A stretch of DNA of 64,000 nt from Aliikangiella marina (GTDB taxonomy: Bacteria; Pseudomonadota; Gammaproteobacteria; Enterobacterales; Kangiellaceae), in assembly GCF_007004765.1 (NCBI RefSeq), contig NZ_VIKR01000003.1:62001-126000 (forward strand), written 5' to 3'. The translations under genes were made by a program, and so were the position numbers. The notes beneath the pieces are model-generated. The model was not told the DNA's origin and did no database searches. It was given only the letters and a program-made list of their open reading frames with translations. Below are positions 23,898-33,096 of this stretch, piece by piece; position 1 is the stretch's first letter, and each line of letters starts with the position of its first letter.

Positions 23898-25601
23898 TTA
23901 GGCTTTGAGTAGACGGTTGAGTAAAGTTCTCAATGACAAAGGCTTAATAGGTTTGTGCAAAATGTAGAGACCATTTTCTTGAGTTTCTTGTTTGACACTA
24001 TCAGTTTGATCGGCGGTAATAATCACGGCTGGGATCTCTCGTTTAGCGTTAGCTCTTAGGTGTTTTATTACTTCGACACCAGTTGAGTTTTCGAGGTGAT
24101 AGTCTGCAAGAATAAGGGCGATATTATCGACGGTAAAGTCAGGATCTGAATCGAAGTTACCATCAGTACTCGTTTTGATATTGGTATATCCCCAGTTAGA
24201 TAAAAGTGATTCCATCCCCTCGATTATCGTTTGTTCGTTATCAATACAAATAATGAGCCGATTACTATTTGATTCTGTGCTTGTTGTTTGCGGAAGCAAT
24301 ACGGTTTGAGGTAACTCACAGACTTCAAGGCTGTCGGCTATAGGTACACTAATCGAAAAGTTTGCACCTTGATTGAGCGAAGATTTTAACGTAAGCGGAA
24401 GTTTTAATATATTAAGAATCCGGGTCACAATTGCCAGTCCCAAACCATGCCCTTCTACAACTTGTTTGTCTGAGTCAACTTGTACAAACTCTTTGAATAT
24501 TTCATCTTGTTGATCTTTTGCAATTCCTTTACCTGTATCGATGACATGAATATTTAGGCGTGGACCATTGCGCCGTACGCCGAATAAAATCGCTCGAGAT
24601 TGTGAATGATTGATCGCATTACTCAATAGATTTTGTAATACACGTCTAAGCATAGTTCGATCGGTTTTTATAAATTTACTGCAGTAGACAGTTTTTAGTT
24701 TGATCGCCTTATCATTTGCAAGTACAGAAAACTCCTGCGAAAGTTGCTGCATCAGCTCATTCACCGAAAAAGTTGTCACAGAGGGCGCGATATTGCCAGA
24801 ATCGAGTTTTGAAATATCAATCAAATCTTTGAGTAGTTGTTCGGCAGAGTGTAATGCTTGTTGAATTTTTAAGGTGAGTTGCTTATTTGATTCATCAGCG
24901 ACCTTTTCAAACAGAGTTGCGCTAAAAAGACTCGCTGCGTTGAGCGGTTGAAGAACGTCGTGACTGGCAGCCGCTAAAAAGCGAGTTTTACTTTGGTTGG
25001 CTGACTCAGCCATAGACTTTGCCTCAAGCAACCTTTTATTAAGCGCTTCAAGCTCCTCTGTTCTCAGGCTCACTCGTTCTTCAAGTTCTAGATTAATTTT
25101 TTCAAGCTCTCTTTGTTGCTCTCTAAATTGTGTGATATCAATAAATGAAGTAACGAATCCGCCGCCGGGAATGGGGTTTCCGCGCATCTCGAGGACAATC
25201 CCGTCTGCTAACTGTCTTTCATAGACATGAGGACTGCCTTTACGCATAAAGTCTAACCGTTTTGTAATCGCGTTATTAATGTCAGAAAATTTAACTTTGC
25301 CTTGCTCGGCATTAAACCGGATTAAATCTTCAATAGGCCGACCTACTCTTAACAGTCCCTCCGGATAATTAAAGAGTTTTCTATATTGACTATTCCAGGC
25401 GACAAGCTTTTGTTCTTTATCAACAACACTAATTCCATGACTAACATTTTCAATGGCTGATTGAAGCAGTTCACGATTAAATAGCAAAACATCCGCTGCT
25501 TCATCAATCATATTAGCCACATCCTCAAATGAAACCGGCTTATTACTTTCAAGTGATTCAAAAACAAGTCTGGTTGAAGTTGCACCGATAATTGCCTGCA
25601 A
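23898..25601 (-). CDS. Hybrid histidine kinase part of a CrbS-like sensor (separated by an in-frame TAG)
   Basis: A reading frame of 567 residues: a PAS segment (SAIENVSHGISVVDKEQKLVAW), a coiled coil (LEKINLELEERVSLRTEELE), a histidine kinase core with the H-box AAASHDVLQPLN, N-box NLLSNAINHS, DTGKGIAKDQ and GHGLGLAIV, and a C-terminal receiver with the phospho-acceptor Asp in ILADYHLENSTG and Lys in LHKPIKP. It is in the same frame as the SLC5-like ORF just upstream, parted only by TAG (25605-25607). In relatives (CrbS/MxtR type) both halves form one protein of about 1150 residues. A TTG at 25601 with GAG before it could allow re-initiation. Status (split, readthrough or pseudogene) is open. 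Confidence 0.8.
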   Translation of the reverse strand: MQAIIGATSTRLVFESLESNKPVSFEDVANMIDEAADVLLFNRELLQSAIENVSHGISVVDKEQKLVAWNSQYRKLFNYPEGLLRVGRPIEDLIRFNAEQGKVKFSDINNAITKRLDFMRKGSPHVYERQLADGIVLEMRGNPIPGGGFVTSFIDITQFREQQRELEKINLELEERVSLRTEELEALNKRLLEAKSMAESANQSKTRFLAAASHDVLQPLNAASLFSATLFEKVADESNKQLTLKIQQALHSAEQLLKDLIDISKLDSGNIAPSVTTFSVNELMQQLSQEFSVLANDKAIKLKTVYCSKFIKTDRTMLRRVLQNLLSNAINHSQSRAILFGVRRNGPRLNIHVIDTGKGIAKDQQDEIFKEFVQVDSDKQVVEGHGLGLAIVTRILNILKLPLTLKSSLNQGANFSISVPIADSLEVCELPQTVLLPQTTSTESNSNRLIICIDNEQTIIEGMESLLSNWGYTNIKTSTDGNFDSDPDFTVDNIALILADYHLENSTGVEVIKHLRANAKREIPAVIITADQTDSVKQETQENGLYILHKPIKPLSLRTLLNRLLKA

Positions 25602-25604
25602 AAG

Positions 25605-25607
25605 CTA
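25605..25607 (-). other. In-frame amber codon inside the CrbS-like sensor gene
   Basis: Reading the minus strand, codons run GCA TAT ACC GAG TAG CTT TTG CAG GCA. The TAG joins two frames that are collinear with one hybrid kinase, at the junction where homologues read roughly YTE-R-LLAGAIGAASAR. A single base change from a sense codon (for example CAG, AAG or TGG) would explain it. Confidence 0.75.
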
Positions 25608-27401
25608 CTCGGTATATGCGGACAGCTGTTGAATATCCGCTTTTCTGATATCAGTAAGATTATATCGATGTCTGAACTTCTCGAATGCTTTAAACGCTGG
25701 CTCTTTCCCCATAAATCTCTCTGCCAGCAAAATGAGATCATCGATATTAAGGTTGGCATCTTGCGCTGATAGCGATTGACGATTTTCCGGGTTAGTTGAG
25801 AAAAACTGACTCGTATGCATCCGTTGTTTAATAGTCGCAGAGCCTCGCATCGAAAACAAAACCAAGAATCCTAGATTAACGGTTAAGCTCCAAATAACGC
25901 CATGGGTCAAAGTGTCGAAACCGTATAACCAAAATAATTCGGTGGGTCGCAGAAAACTTAAATGGAATAAACCTTTTTCGAGTAGCGAACTTCCAATTAG
26001 TCCAGCCGAAGCAAGGGCTGGAATTAACAATGTGAAACACCAAACGGTGAAACCACCAATAATTCCTGCTAGTACTGAGGTCGGCGTGCATCTTTTCCAA
26101 TAAGCCGTTGCAATGAGTGCGGGAGCAAGTTGCGCCACAAGTGCCATGGAGAGAAGTCCTGTTGCAGACAACTGTTCCGTAATGGCGATTGAGCGATAGT
26201 AAAAATACGCGAGCATTAAAATCACGACTATCAAGAGTCGACGAACCCATAAAAGGCGTTTCCCGAGATCGTTTTTGTCGCTCAATTTAACTGAAAAATA
26301 TTTCACGATAAACGGCACAATAATCTCGTTACCAATCATCGTACTCGAAACTATAGCGGCGACAATAATCATACTAGTGGCGGCGGATATTCCGCCAATG
26401 AAGACAAAGCCTGCAACTAACGCGTTGTTTTCAGAGAGCGGAAGCAATAGAGAGTAGTTTTCTGCGGCAATGTCTTGCTCTCCAAAGTAAATTTTTCCGG
26501 CCAGAAAAATCGGTAAAATAAAAAAATTAATGAGCAACAAATAGCTAGGAAAGATCCAGCGGCTTTTGATCAATTCTTTGGGTGAACGATTTTCAACTAC
26601 TAAAACATGGAACTGTCTGGGTAAACACAATATTGCAAAAACGCCAAGTAACGCTTGAGTAAGATAAATAAATGCGGGTTGTCGTTGTTGAAGTAATTCT
26701 TGTGTTGCTGGTACTGATTGAGCTTGAGCAAATAAATCATTCAGGCCATCGAAGATGAAGTAAACCGAAAAAAAGCCAACCACTAAAAAAGCCGTCAGTT
26801 TTACTATTGATTCGAATGCTACTGCAAGCATAATTCCATTATTATGTTCTGTTGCATCGATCTTGCGAGTACCAAATAGAATGGTAAAAGCTGCCACAAA
26901 CAACGCGACATATAGCGCGGTATCTTGCCAAACATTGAGTGATGGTTCGATTGTGGGATTGTGAGTACCAGTGACTACTAGGTAGCTATTGACGATAGAC
27001 TGAAGTTGCAGCGCAATATACGGAATAACCGCGATAGTACAGATGGTAACAACAATACCGCCGATTAAATGAGAACCGCCAAAGCGACCCGCGATAAAGT
27101 CGGCGATAGAGGTGACTTGATTTTGTTTGGCAATGCGAACAATTCGGGTGACGATTGGCCATGCAAAAATAAATAACAAAATGCTGCCGAAGTAAGTGGG
27201 CGCAATCACCCAGCCAGTGGACTCGGTTTGGGCAACGGTCCCATACATAGCCCAAGACGTACAGTATATCGCTAAAGATAAGCTAAAAATCCAAGGTCTA
27301 GCTTTATTCGTATTTAAATAACGTTCACCAAATTCAGCAATAACGAACAGTAGCAGTAAGTAACCAAGTGTAATCGAAATGATCAACCAGTTTTCTATCA
27401 A
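25605..27401 (-). CDS. SLC5-like sensor part of a CrbS-like hybrid kinase (ends at in-frame TAG)
   Basis: A 598-residue polytopic protein of sodium:solute symporter (SLC5) type with about 13 membrane segments. Clear signs are CTSWAMYGTVAQTESTGW, TSIADFIAGRFG and LCLPRQFHVLVVENR. The C-terminal cytoplasmic tail (TDIRKADIQQLSAYTE) is the linker that in CrbS/MxtR/CbrA-like proteins leads into the PAS and kinase domains, here interrupted by TAG. The gene starts with TTG at 27401, backed by AGGAG at a spacing of 6. It follows the GntP permease gene by 51 bp and is probably its operon partner. Such domains are thought to sense, and in part transport, short-chain acids or amino acids. Confidence 0.82.
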   Translation of the reverse strand: MIENWLIISITLGYLLLLFVIAEFGERYLNTNKARPWIFSLSLAIYCTSWAMYGTVAQTESTGWVIAPTYFGSILLFIFAWPIVTRIVRIAKQNQVTSIADFIAGRFGGSHLIGGIVVTICTIAVIPYIALQLQSIVNSYLVVTGTHNPTIEPSLNVWQDTALYVALFVAAFTILFGTRKIDATEHNNGIMLAVAFESIVKLTAFLVVGFFSVYFIFDGLNDLFAQAQSVPATQELLQQRQPAFIYLTQALLGVFAILCLPRQFHVLVVENRSPKELIKSRWIFPSYLLLINFFILPIFLAGKIYFGEQDIAAENYSLLLPLSENNALVAGFVFIGGISAATSMIIVAAIVSSTMIGNEIIVPFIVKYFSVKLSDKNDLGKRLLWVRRLLIVVILMLAYFYYRSIAITEQLSATGLLSMALVAQLAPALIATAYWKRCTPTSVLAGIIGGFTVWCFTLLIPALASAGLIGSSLLEKGLFHLSFLRPTELFWLYGFDTLTHGVIWSLTVNLGFLVLFSMRGSATIKQRMHTSQFFSTNPENRQSLSAQDANLNIDDLILLAERFMGKEPAFKAFEKFRHRYNLTDIRKADIQQLSAYTE

Positions 27402-27452
27402 CTGCTACTCCTAGAGAAATCAATTTATTTTTATATGTGTTGATATAAATGA

Positions 27453-28760
27453 CTAAAGCAAAAATAGTCCAATAGCGATTATAACACCCACTAAAGGAAC
27501 AACAACCGTGAGCGCAGCTAGCGGATTGTAAGCCGCTTGATGAGTTTCTCCGCAAATTGCTCTGATGGTTGTCACCACATAGCCGTTGTGTGGCAAAGAG
27601 TCTAGCGCTCCGGAAGAAATTGCGACGATGCGGTGGAGTTCTTCGGGATCGACTCCGGCATCAATGTAGTGAGGCGCAAGAACCGGTAATGCAATGGCTT
27701 GCCCACCTGATGCCGATCCCGTTAAGCCTGCGATAACAGAAACCGCAATAGCGGCACTGATTAACTCATTCCCAGGAATGCTTGTCATTAAGGTGACTGC
27801 ATCAGAGAATGCAGGCGTTACTTTTGCTACTGCGCCAAATCCGACTACGGCGGCAGTATTACCGATCGCAATTAGTGCTCCCGTTGTTCCAAGGTTGATT
27901 GCGTTACCGAGGTTGCGAATATAGCGATGATTAATTAGCCAGCAAGTTATTACGCCACCCAGCAAAGCCACGACCAACGCATATTGTCTCAACGATTCGT
28001 GGAGAAAAAAACTGGTTAGTAGGACAACGGCGAGCGGAATCAGCGACAAGGCTGGAGAAGGCATAGCACTGGTTCGCTGTTGTGGATCGCCTTCACGTAC
28101 TTCAAAGCTTTCACCGTTTGCAACTGCCTTATTAATCATTTTACGTAGCCACCAAAAGCCGAAAGTGGCCATAAAAACCGCAACTACTAGCGAAACTTCC
28201 CAGCCGGCATAAGGGGTTGTATTTAAGTATTTAATCGGGATCCAATTCTGAATTTCAGGCGATCCTGCAGAAGTCATTGTGAAAGTCACAGAGCCAAACG
28301 CAAGGGTTGCCGGAATAAACCTTCTTGGCAGGTTCGCTTGCTTGAATAGACTAATTGCCATAGGGTAAACGCCAAAAGCGACGACGAAAACACTGACGCC
28401 GCCGTAGGTTAAAATTGCGCAAGCGGCGACGATCGCCAAAACGGCATGTTTCATGCCGAGTTTGTTTACAACCCATGCCGAAATACTATCTGCACTGCCA
28501 CTGTCCTCCATTAGTTTGCCAAACAACGAACCTAATAAGAACATCAGAAACCATGCTTGAACAAATCCAGCAAACCCCGACATATAACTATTAACCAGAT
28601 CTGCTTGTGCCGTTCCTTCACTAACAAACAAAGGTATTTGACTCGTCAACGCGACAATTAAGGCACAAAGCGGGCCGGCAATCATTAAATTCATTCCACG
28701 TATGGTGAGAAAAATTAATAAGCTTAAGCCACCAATTAGCCCTAACATGCTCAAGGTCAT
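27453..28760 (-). CDS. GntP-family permease, candidate 3-hydroxybutyrate transporter
   Basis: A 435-residue inner-membrane protein with about 12 hydrophobic segments. The stretch FGSVTFTMTSAGSPEIQNWIP and the later GLTGSASGGQAIALPVLAP are typical of the GntP/citrate-transporter-like group, whose members carry gluconate or short-chain hydroxy acids, including 3-hydroxybutyrate. Context points to hydroxybutyrate: divergent from a TonB-dependent receptor, next to a PHB depolymerase, and upstream of a CrbS-like sensor on the same strand. The start ATG at 28760 lies 64 bp from a TAGTACTA palindrome. Substrate is inferred. Confidence 0.8.
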   Translation of the reverse strand: MTLSMLGLIGGLSLLIFLTIRGMNLMIAGPLCALIVALTSQIPLFVSEGTAQADLVNSYMSGFAGFVQAWFLMFLLGSLFGKLMEDSGSADSISAWVVNKLGMKHAVLAIVAACAILTYGGVSVFVVAFGVYPMAISLFKQANLPRRFIPATLAFGSVTFTMTSAGSPEIQNWIPIKYLNTTPYAGWEVSLVVAVFMATFGFWWLRKMINKAVANGESFEVREGDPQQRTSAMPSPALSLIPLAVVLLTSFFLHESLRQYALVVALLGGVITCWLINHRYIRNLGNAINLGTTGALIAIGNTAAVVGFGAVAKVTPAFSDAVTLMTSIPGNELISAAIAVSVIAGLTGSASGGQAIALPVLAPHYIDAGVDPEELHRIVAISSGALDSLPHNGYVVTTIRAICGETHQAAYNPLAALTVVVPLVGVIIAIGLFLL

Positions 28761-28823
28761 ACAACTGTCCTTATTTTATTTCTGATGGAACAGCATGATG
28801 GCGTAAGTTGTCTTAATCTCCCA

Positions 28824-28831
28824 TAGTACTA
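28824..28831. promoter_or_regulatory. TAGTACTA palindrome between permease and TonB-receptor genes
   Basis: An exact TAGTACTA in the divergent region, 64 bp from the permease start and 86 bp from the receptor start. The same asymmetry (65 and 87 bp) is seen at 35669 between the dehydrogenase and oligomer hydrolase genes, which argues that the motif has a fixed place in the promoters. Confidence 0.55.
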
Positions 28832-28916
28832 TCGTACAGCATACGACCAATAAGTTTTGTTGTAAGGTAATTTGAAAACCCATATTATCAAACGCGAAAT
28901 GAGAGGGAGAGGTTGA

Positions 28917-31178
28917 ATGAACGCAACGACTAATAATAGATTTAAAAAGAAAAGTCTTGCACTGTTAATAAGCGTGGCACTTGGTTTAAGCGGGCAACTA
29001 GCCGCTGCTGAAGAAGTTAATGCTGAAGATCAAGAGAATGCAGAAGAAGGTGTCCCTACCTTGATTATCACTGCGCGAAAAACTGAAGAGAATATCCAAC
29101 GAGTTCCAGTCTCTGTTTCCGCTATAACCTCTGAACAAATATTTGAGACTGGCATTGATGATGTAACTGACGTTCAATTCCACACCCCTAATAGTACCTT
29201 GCAGGTTAGCCGAGCAACAAACTCAACCTTAACGGCATACATTCGTGGGGTTGGTCAGCAAGACCCCCTATGGGGATTCGAGCCGGGTGTTGGTATCTAT
29301 ATTGATGATGTTTACATTGCTAGACCCCAGGGTGCGGTAATGGATATCCTCGACATTGACCGTTTAGAAGTTTTAAGAGGTCCTCAAGGAACGCTCTATG
29401 GTAAAAACACCATTGGTGGTGCAGTGAAATATGTCACTAGAGAAATGTCTGGTGATGGCGAATTTTCGATTGATGCCACGATCGGTTCGTTTAATCAGCG
29501 TGATGCGAAAATCGCGGCACAAATTCCGATTGTGGAAGATCAATTTTATTTTGGTTTAGCTTATGCTTCGTTGCAGCGTGATGGATTTGGTAATTTCATT
29601 AATACCGGCGATGAAAATTACAACAAAGATTTAACCGCAATGAGAGCTTCATTTGAATATAGGCCGAGCGATAGTTTATTTTTTCGCTTGGCCCATGACA
29701 ATACGCAAGATGACAGCAATGCCCGGGGTGGTTATCGATTAACGCCGAGCTTGGTTACTGCTCAGCAGCCTTACGCAGATATCTATGACTCTGACACAAG
29801 TTTACCGGTATTTAATGACGTTGAAACCGGTGGTACTTCATTTACGATAGATTATGAAATTAACGATCAAACAAGTATTAAATACGTTTGGGCGGAAAGA
29901 GAGGGTGACACATACACCAACATCGATTTTGATGCCACCGCGGTTAATACTTTTGATGTGCCAGCAGTTTACGATGATGAGCAAACCACCCATGAAATTC
30001 AGGTGAATTACAGTGCCGAAAATTGGCGTGCGGTTTTTGGTTATTATGATTATCAAGGAGAAGCATGCGGAGCGTTTGATGTCATACTTGGGCTTGCCGG
30101 GATTACCTTAGAAAATGGTGGTTGTGTTGATACCGAAAGTAGCTCGTTTTATGGCCAAGCAAACATTGAATTAGCTGATAAATGGTCGATGACTATTGGC
30201 GGTCGTTACACAAAAGATGAAAAAACAGCCGATGTCTACCGCTTTGTCTTTTTGGGTTCAGTTTTTCCAGAAGATAATGAGACGCCGATTGCTGTTCAGT
30301 CGGACTTTAATGGGAGCGAAGACTGGAGTGAATTTACGCCACGTATTGGCTTTGAATATCAAGCTGAAGACGACTTAATGTACTATTTTTCGTATGCGGA
30401 AGGATTTAAATCCGGTGGCTTTGATATGCGAGCGAACGAATCAGTAAATCCTTTGGCTAACGAGCCCTTCGATCCGGAGTTGGTCAGCACTTATGAATTT
30501 GGTTTTAAAAGCGATTGGTTCGACAATAATTTTAGACTTAACGGCGCGCTTTTTTACACCGATTACGAAGATATGCAAGTAACCGTTCAGCGAGCGGTGG
30601 GTCAAAATGATTTCGCCACACAAGTTGTCAATGCGGGCGAGTCTGAAATTAAAGGTATGGAATTAGAAGGACTTGCATACATCAACGATAATTTTAACTT
30701 AAATTTCGCCATCGGTTATATCGATGCAGAGTTTGTAAGAGTAGACTTCTTTGATCCTAACCTAGGACAAACGGTCGATGTCTCGGACCAATGGGTGATT
30801 TCAAATACGCCAGAATTGAGTGCCAATGTTGGAGCAAATTATACGATTGAGTCTTCGATGGGTGATTTTAGTATTAATGCCAATTGGGCCTATCGTTCGA
30901 AAACGAATATTTTTGAGATTCCTTCGACTCTCGATATGGGAAGCTACAGTTTGTTCAATATTGGTGTCAATTGGTACCATCCAGAAGGCCAATGGAAAGC
31001 CGGACTTCATGTCAAAAATGCCTTTGATGAGGAATATCGTGTCGCTGGCTATAACTTCCCTGCGGTGTTTGACAATCAAGGAAATTTAGTAGCCCCGGGC
31101 CTAGGCGGTGAAGATACCGTGACAGGTTTTTATGGCGACCCACAAACAATCGCACTCACTATCGGATACGAGTTATAA
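28917..31178 (+). CDS. TonB-dependent outer-membrane receptor
   Basis: A 753-residue receptor. Signal peptide (SLALLISVALGLSGQLAAA), TonB box-like PTLIITARK, then a plug domain (RVPVSVSAITSEQI, YIRGVGQQDP, VEVLRGPQGTLYGKNTIGGAVKYVTR-type motif with EVLRGPQGTLYG) and a 22-strand barrel ending in QTIALTIGYEL. It would import a substrate across the outer membrane using energy from TonB. The neighbours suggest 3-hydroxybutyrate oligomers from PHB rather than iron: it stands between a GntP permease and a PHB depolymerase, and the promoter holds the shared TAGTACTA. Strong ribosome-binding site (GAGAGGGAGAGG). Substrate is inference. Confidence 0.88.
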   Translation: MNATTNNRFKKKSLALLISVALGLSGQLAAAEEVNAEDQENAEEGVPTLIITARKTEENIQRVPVSVSAITSEQIFETGIDDVTDVQFHTPNSTLQVSRATNSTLTAYIRGVGQQDPLWGFEPGVGIYIDDVYIARPQGAVMDILDIDRLEVLRGPQGTLYGKNTIGGAVKYVTREMSGDGEFSIDATIGSFNQRDAKIAAQIPIVEDQFYFGLAYASLQRDGFGNFINTGDENYNKDLTAMRASFEYRPSDSLFFRLAHDNTQDDSNARGGYRLTPSLVTAQQPYADIYDSDTSLPVFNDVETGGTSFTIDYEINDQTSIKYVWAEREGDTYTNIDFDATAVNTFDVPAVYDDEQTTHEIQVNYSAENWRAVFGYYDYQGEACGAFDVILGLAGITLENGGCVDTESSSFYGQANIELADKWSMTIGGRYTKDEKTADVYRFVFLGSVFPEDNETPIAVQSDFNGSEDWSEFTPRIGFEYQAEDDLMYYFSYAEGFKSGGFDMRANESVNPLANEPFDPELVSTYEFGFKSDWFDNNFRLNGALFYTDYEDMQVTVQRAVGQNDFATQVVNAGESEIKGMELEGLAYINDNFNLNFAIGYIDAEFVRVDFFDPNLGQTVDVSDQWVISNTPELSANVGANYTIESSMGDFSINANWAYRSKTNIFEIPSTLDMGSYSLFNIGVNWYHPEGQWKAGLHVKNAFDEEYRVAGYNFPAVFDNQGNLVAPGLGGEDTVTGFYGDPQTIALTIGYEL

Positions 31179-31268
31179 AGAGATACCTCGATAGGATAAA
31201 GTTGTTAGCTGCTAGTTATTGCCGTGATCGATAGGTTGCGGCTTTTTTAATTTTAGAAGGAAGTGTCA

Positions 31269-32252
31269 ATGTTTTATTGGCTTAGGTTTATATTAATCGT
31301 ATTTTTACTAAGTAATTGTTCAAAAAGTACTGATCAATTTCCGTCGCTCAATCTTGATCGTTCTTCTGTGACTGTATCGGGTATTTCTTCTGGCGGTTAT
31401 ATGGCTCACCAATATCATTTGGCCTACGGGAGTCAAGTCAGTGGAGCCGCTTTATTCGCCTCAGGTCCTTTTGGTTGCGCGCAAGGCGACTTAAATATTG
31501 CTTTGGCAGATTGTGTAGATAGTCAGCAGCCACCTTTTGTTGATGATTTATTCGCGCACCTTAATCGTCTAGTCGAAGCTGAGCAGATCGACGCTTTAGA
31601 CAATTTAAGTGAGGATAAAGTTTGGATCTTTCACGGTCAGGCTGATCAACGAGTCAGCCGCCAGGTAACTGAAACGCAAGCCGCACTATATCGAAAGCTG
31701 CAGGTGCAAGTCGCTACCGAATTTACCGTTAATGCAGGTCACGGTATTCCAACAACCGATTACGGTGTTCCTTGTAATAATAGTGAGTCTCCTCATATCA
31801 ACCATTGCCAGTACGATGGTGCTGGTGAAGCGCTACAAGTGCTTTATGGAGAATTGGCCGCTAAGACAAAAGCTACGGGTAAAATTATCCCGTTTTCTCA
31901 AGCTAAGTTTTTAACGAATCAATCGAATACTTTGGCTGAGACCGGTTACGCTTACGTGCCCTCCATCTGTTTATCCGGTGAACAATGCCGAATTCATATT
32001 AGTTTTCACGGTTGTTCGCAAAATGAAGAATCGGTAGGCAGAGAGTATATTGAGCATAGTGGATTCAATAGTTGGGCTGAGAGTAATCGTTTGGTTATTA
32101 TTTACCCACAAACTAAGTCAAGTTTTGTGCCATTGAACCCAAAGGCTTGTTGGGACTGGTGGGGATACACCGGACCGGACTATCAAACTAAAAATGGCCA
32201 ACAGATAACGCATATTCACGCCATTATTAAAGGATTGGGTCACTCGTTTTAA
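31269..32252 (+). CDS. PHB depolymerase-like lipoprotein
   Basis: A 327-residue alpha/beta hydrolase resembling poly(3-hydroxybutyrate) depolymerases. The lipobox is LLSNC (Cys17), so it is probably anchored to a membrane. The nucleophile lies in GISSGG (Ser40), an Asp candidate in IFHGQADQRVS, and a His candidate in VNAGHGIPTTDYG; ICLSGEQCRIHISFHGCSQ and NPKACWDWWGYTG are typical of the family. It would cut PHB chains into oligomers. It follows the TonB receptor by about 90 bp and may share its transcript. ATG at 31269 follows AGAAGGA at 8 nt; a GTG at 31263 is too close to that site. Confidence 0.86.
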   Translation: MFYWLRFILIVFLLSNCSKSTDQFPSLNLDRSSVTVSGISSGGYMAHQYHLAYGSQVSGAALFASGPFGCAQGDLNIALADCVDSQQPPFVDDLFAHLNRLVEAEQIDALDNLSEDKVWIFHGQADQRVSRQVTETQAALYRKLQVQVATEFTVNAGHGIPTTDYGVPCNNSESPHINHCQYDGAGEALQVLYGELAAKTKATGKIIPFSQAKFLTNQSNTLAETGYAYVPSICLSGEQCRIHISFHGCSQNEESVGREYIEHSGFNSWAESNRLVIIYPQTKSSFVPLNPKACWDWWGYTGPDYQTKNGQQITHIHAIIKGLGHSF

Positions 32253-32312
32253 GTTACCCTCTCTTATTTGTCGGTGGTTGTAGGCAATCTTTAACGAGCA
32301 AGTCCTTCTGGG

Positions 32313-32924
32313 TTATTCTACTCGGGTTCCTTGTATTTTATAAATCGTTTGCCAGATTTTTTTATCCTTGGTGTTTGCATGAGTCTCTCTTTCCATCATC
32401 CATGAGAAACTATTTTGGTTAATATCAAAGAATGTGATTCTAGTATTAGCGCCTTGGTAATGACCTAACATAATGATTTTTCCATCCTGTTCTATTGCCT
32501 TGAAGGATTCGACTTTTTGACCTGTATTAGCAATCCAAGCCATATGCCACCGTTTTTCTTTTTGATTGTAAATCCGGATATTAGTACCAAACTGTCGACC
32601 TTGAGCTGGAGCTGGTTTGCTCATAGAAGGGGAAATCCAATCATCTTGGATTGCTGTTCCATTCAGGATGGGGTAAAAATGCCAATCAGCGCCACCCGCG
32701 GGTTGCCATTCGCCTTTGGCGTTTAAAGAATAGTCGTCAATGCTCCACTGACCGATTAAGCCGCTAAATAATCCGAGTGCTTGAGTGTTTTTTGCGTAGA
32801 TAACACCTGATATTAATCCGTTGAAGAGCAGACAAAACAATAAAAGCAGTTTGGTATTTGGCTGAGTTATCTTTGAGTTTCTTCGTGGGCTAAACGTAAG
32901 GAAGTTAATCATAGTCATGTCCAT
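32313..32924 (-). CDS. Exported calycin-like (DUF1579-type) protein, function unknown
   Basis: About 203 residues from the ATG at 32924; the frame continues upstream to 33146 but crosses the divergent Lrp promoter, so I reject the longer form. A hydrophobic segment (KLLLLFCLLFNGLISGVIYA) after a basic stretch looks like a signal peptide or anchor. The mature part (LIGQWSIDDY, YPILNGTAIQDDWIS, WHMAWIANTGQKVESF, ITFFDINQNSFSWMMER) alternates Trp-rich beta strands as in DUF1579/lipocalin-like proteins, which may bind small lipophilic ligands. It sits in the PHB locus beside the Lrp-type regulator. Internal ATGs at 32918 and 32912 are possible starts. Confidence 0.6.
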   Translation of the reverse strand: MDMTMINFLTFSPRRNSKITQPNTKLLLLFCLLFNGLISGVIYAKNTQALGLFSGLIGQWSIDDYSLNAKGEWQPAGGADWHFYPILNGTAIQDDWISPSMSKPAPAQGRQFGTNIRIYNQKEKRWHMAWIANTGQKVESFKAIEQDGKIIMLGHYQGANTRITFFDINQNSFSWMMERETHANTKDKKIWQTIYKIQGTRVE

Positions 32925-33096
32925 GGTATTGATTTGGTGTGTGAAGGAATAAATTGAATGCGTCGTTTCGGCACTATTGAAGCTGATCAAGTATTCATAA
33001 TAAGATGCTAAGTCGTCGAAGAACCAGATTATTTTGACACTAATTTGAAGAAATAAACGACAGTTTGATGTGAAAAATACGGAGTAATGCGAGAAA

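Noticed and set aside
25876-26250. 124-codon ORF in another frame within the SLC5-like gene
   Set aside because: Shadow of a strong coding frame; no ribosome-binding site or family signature.
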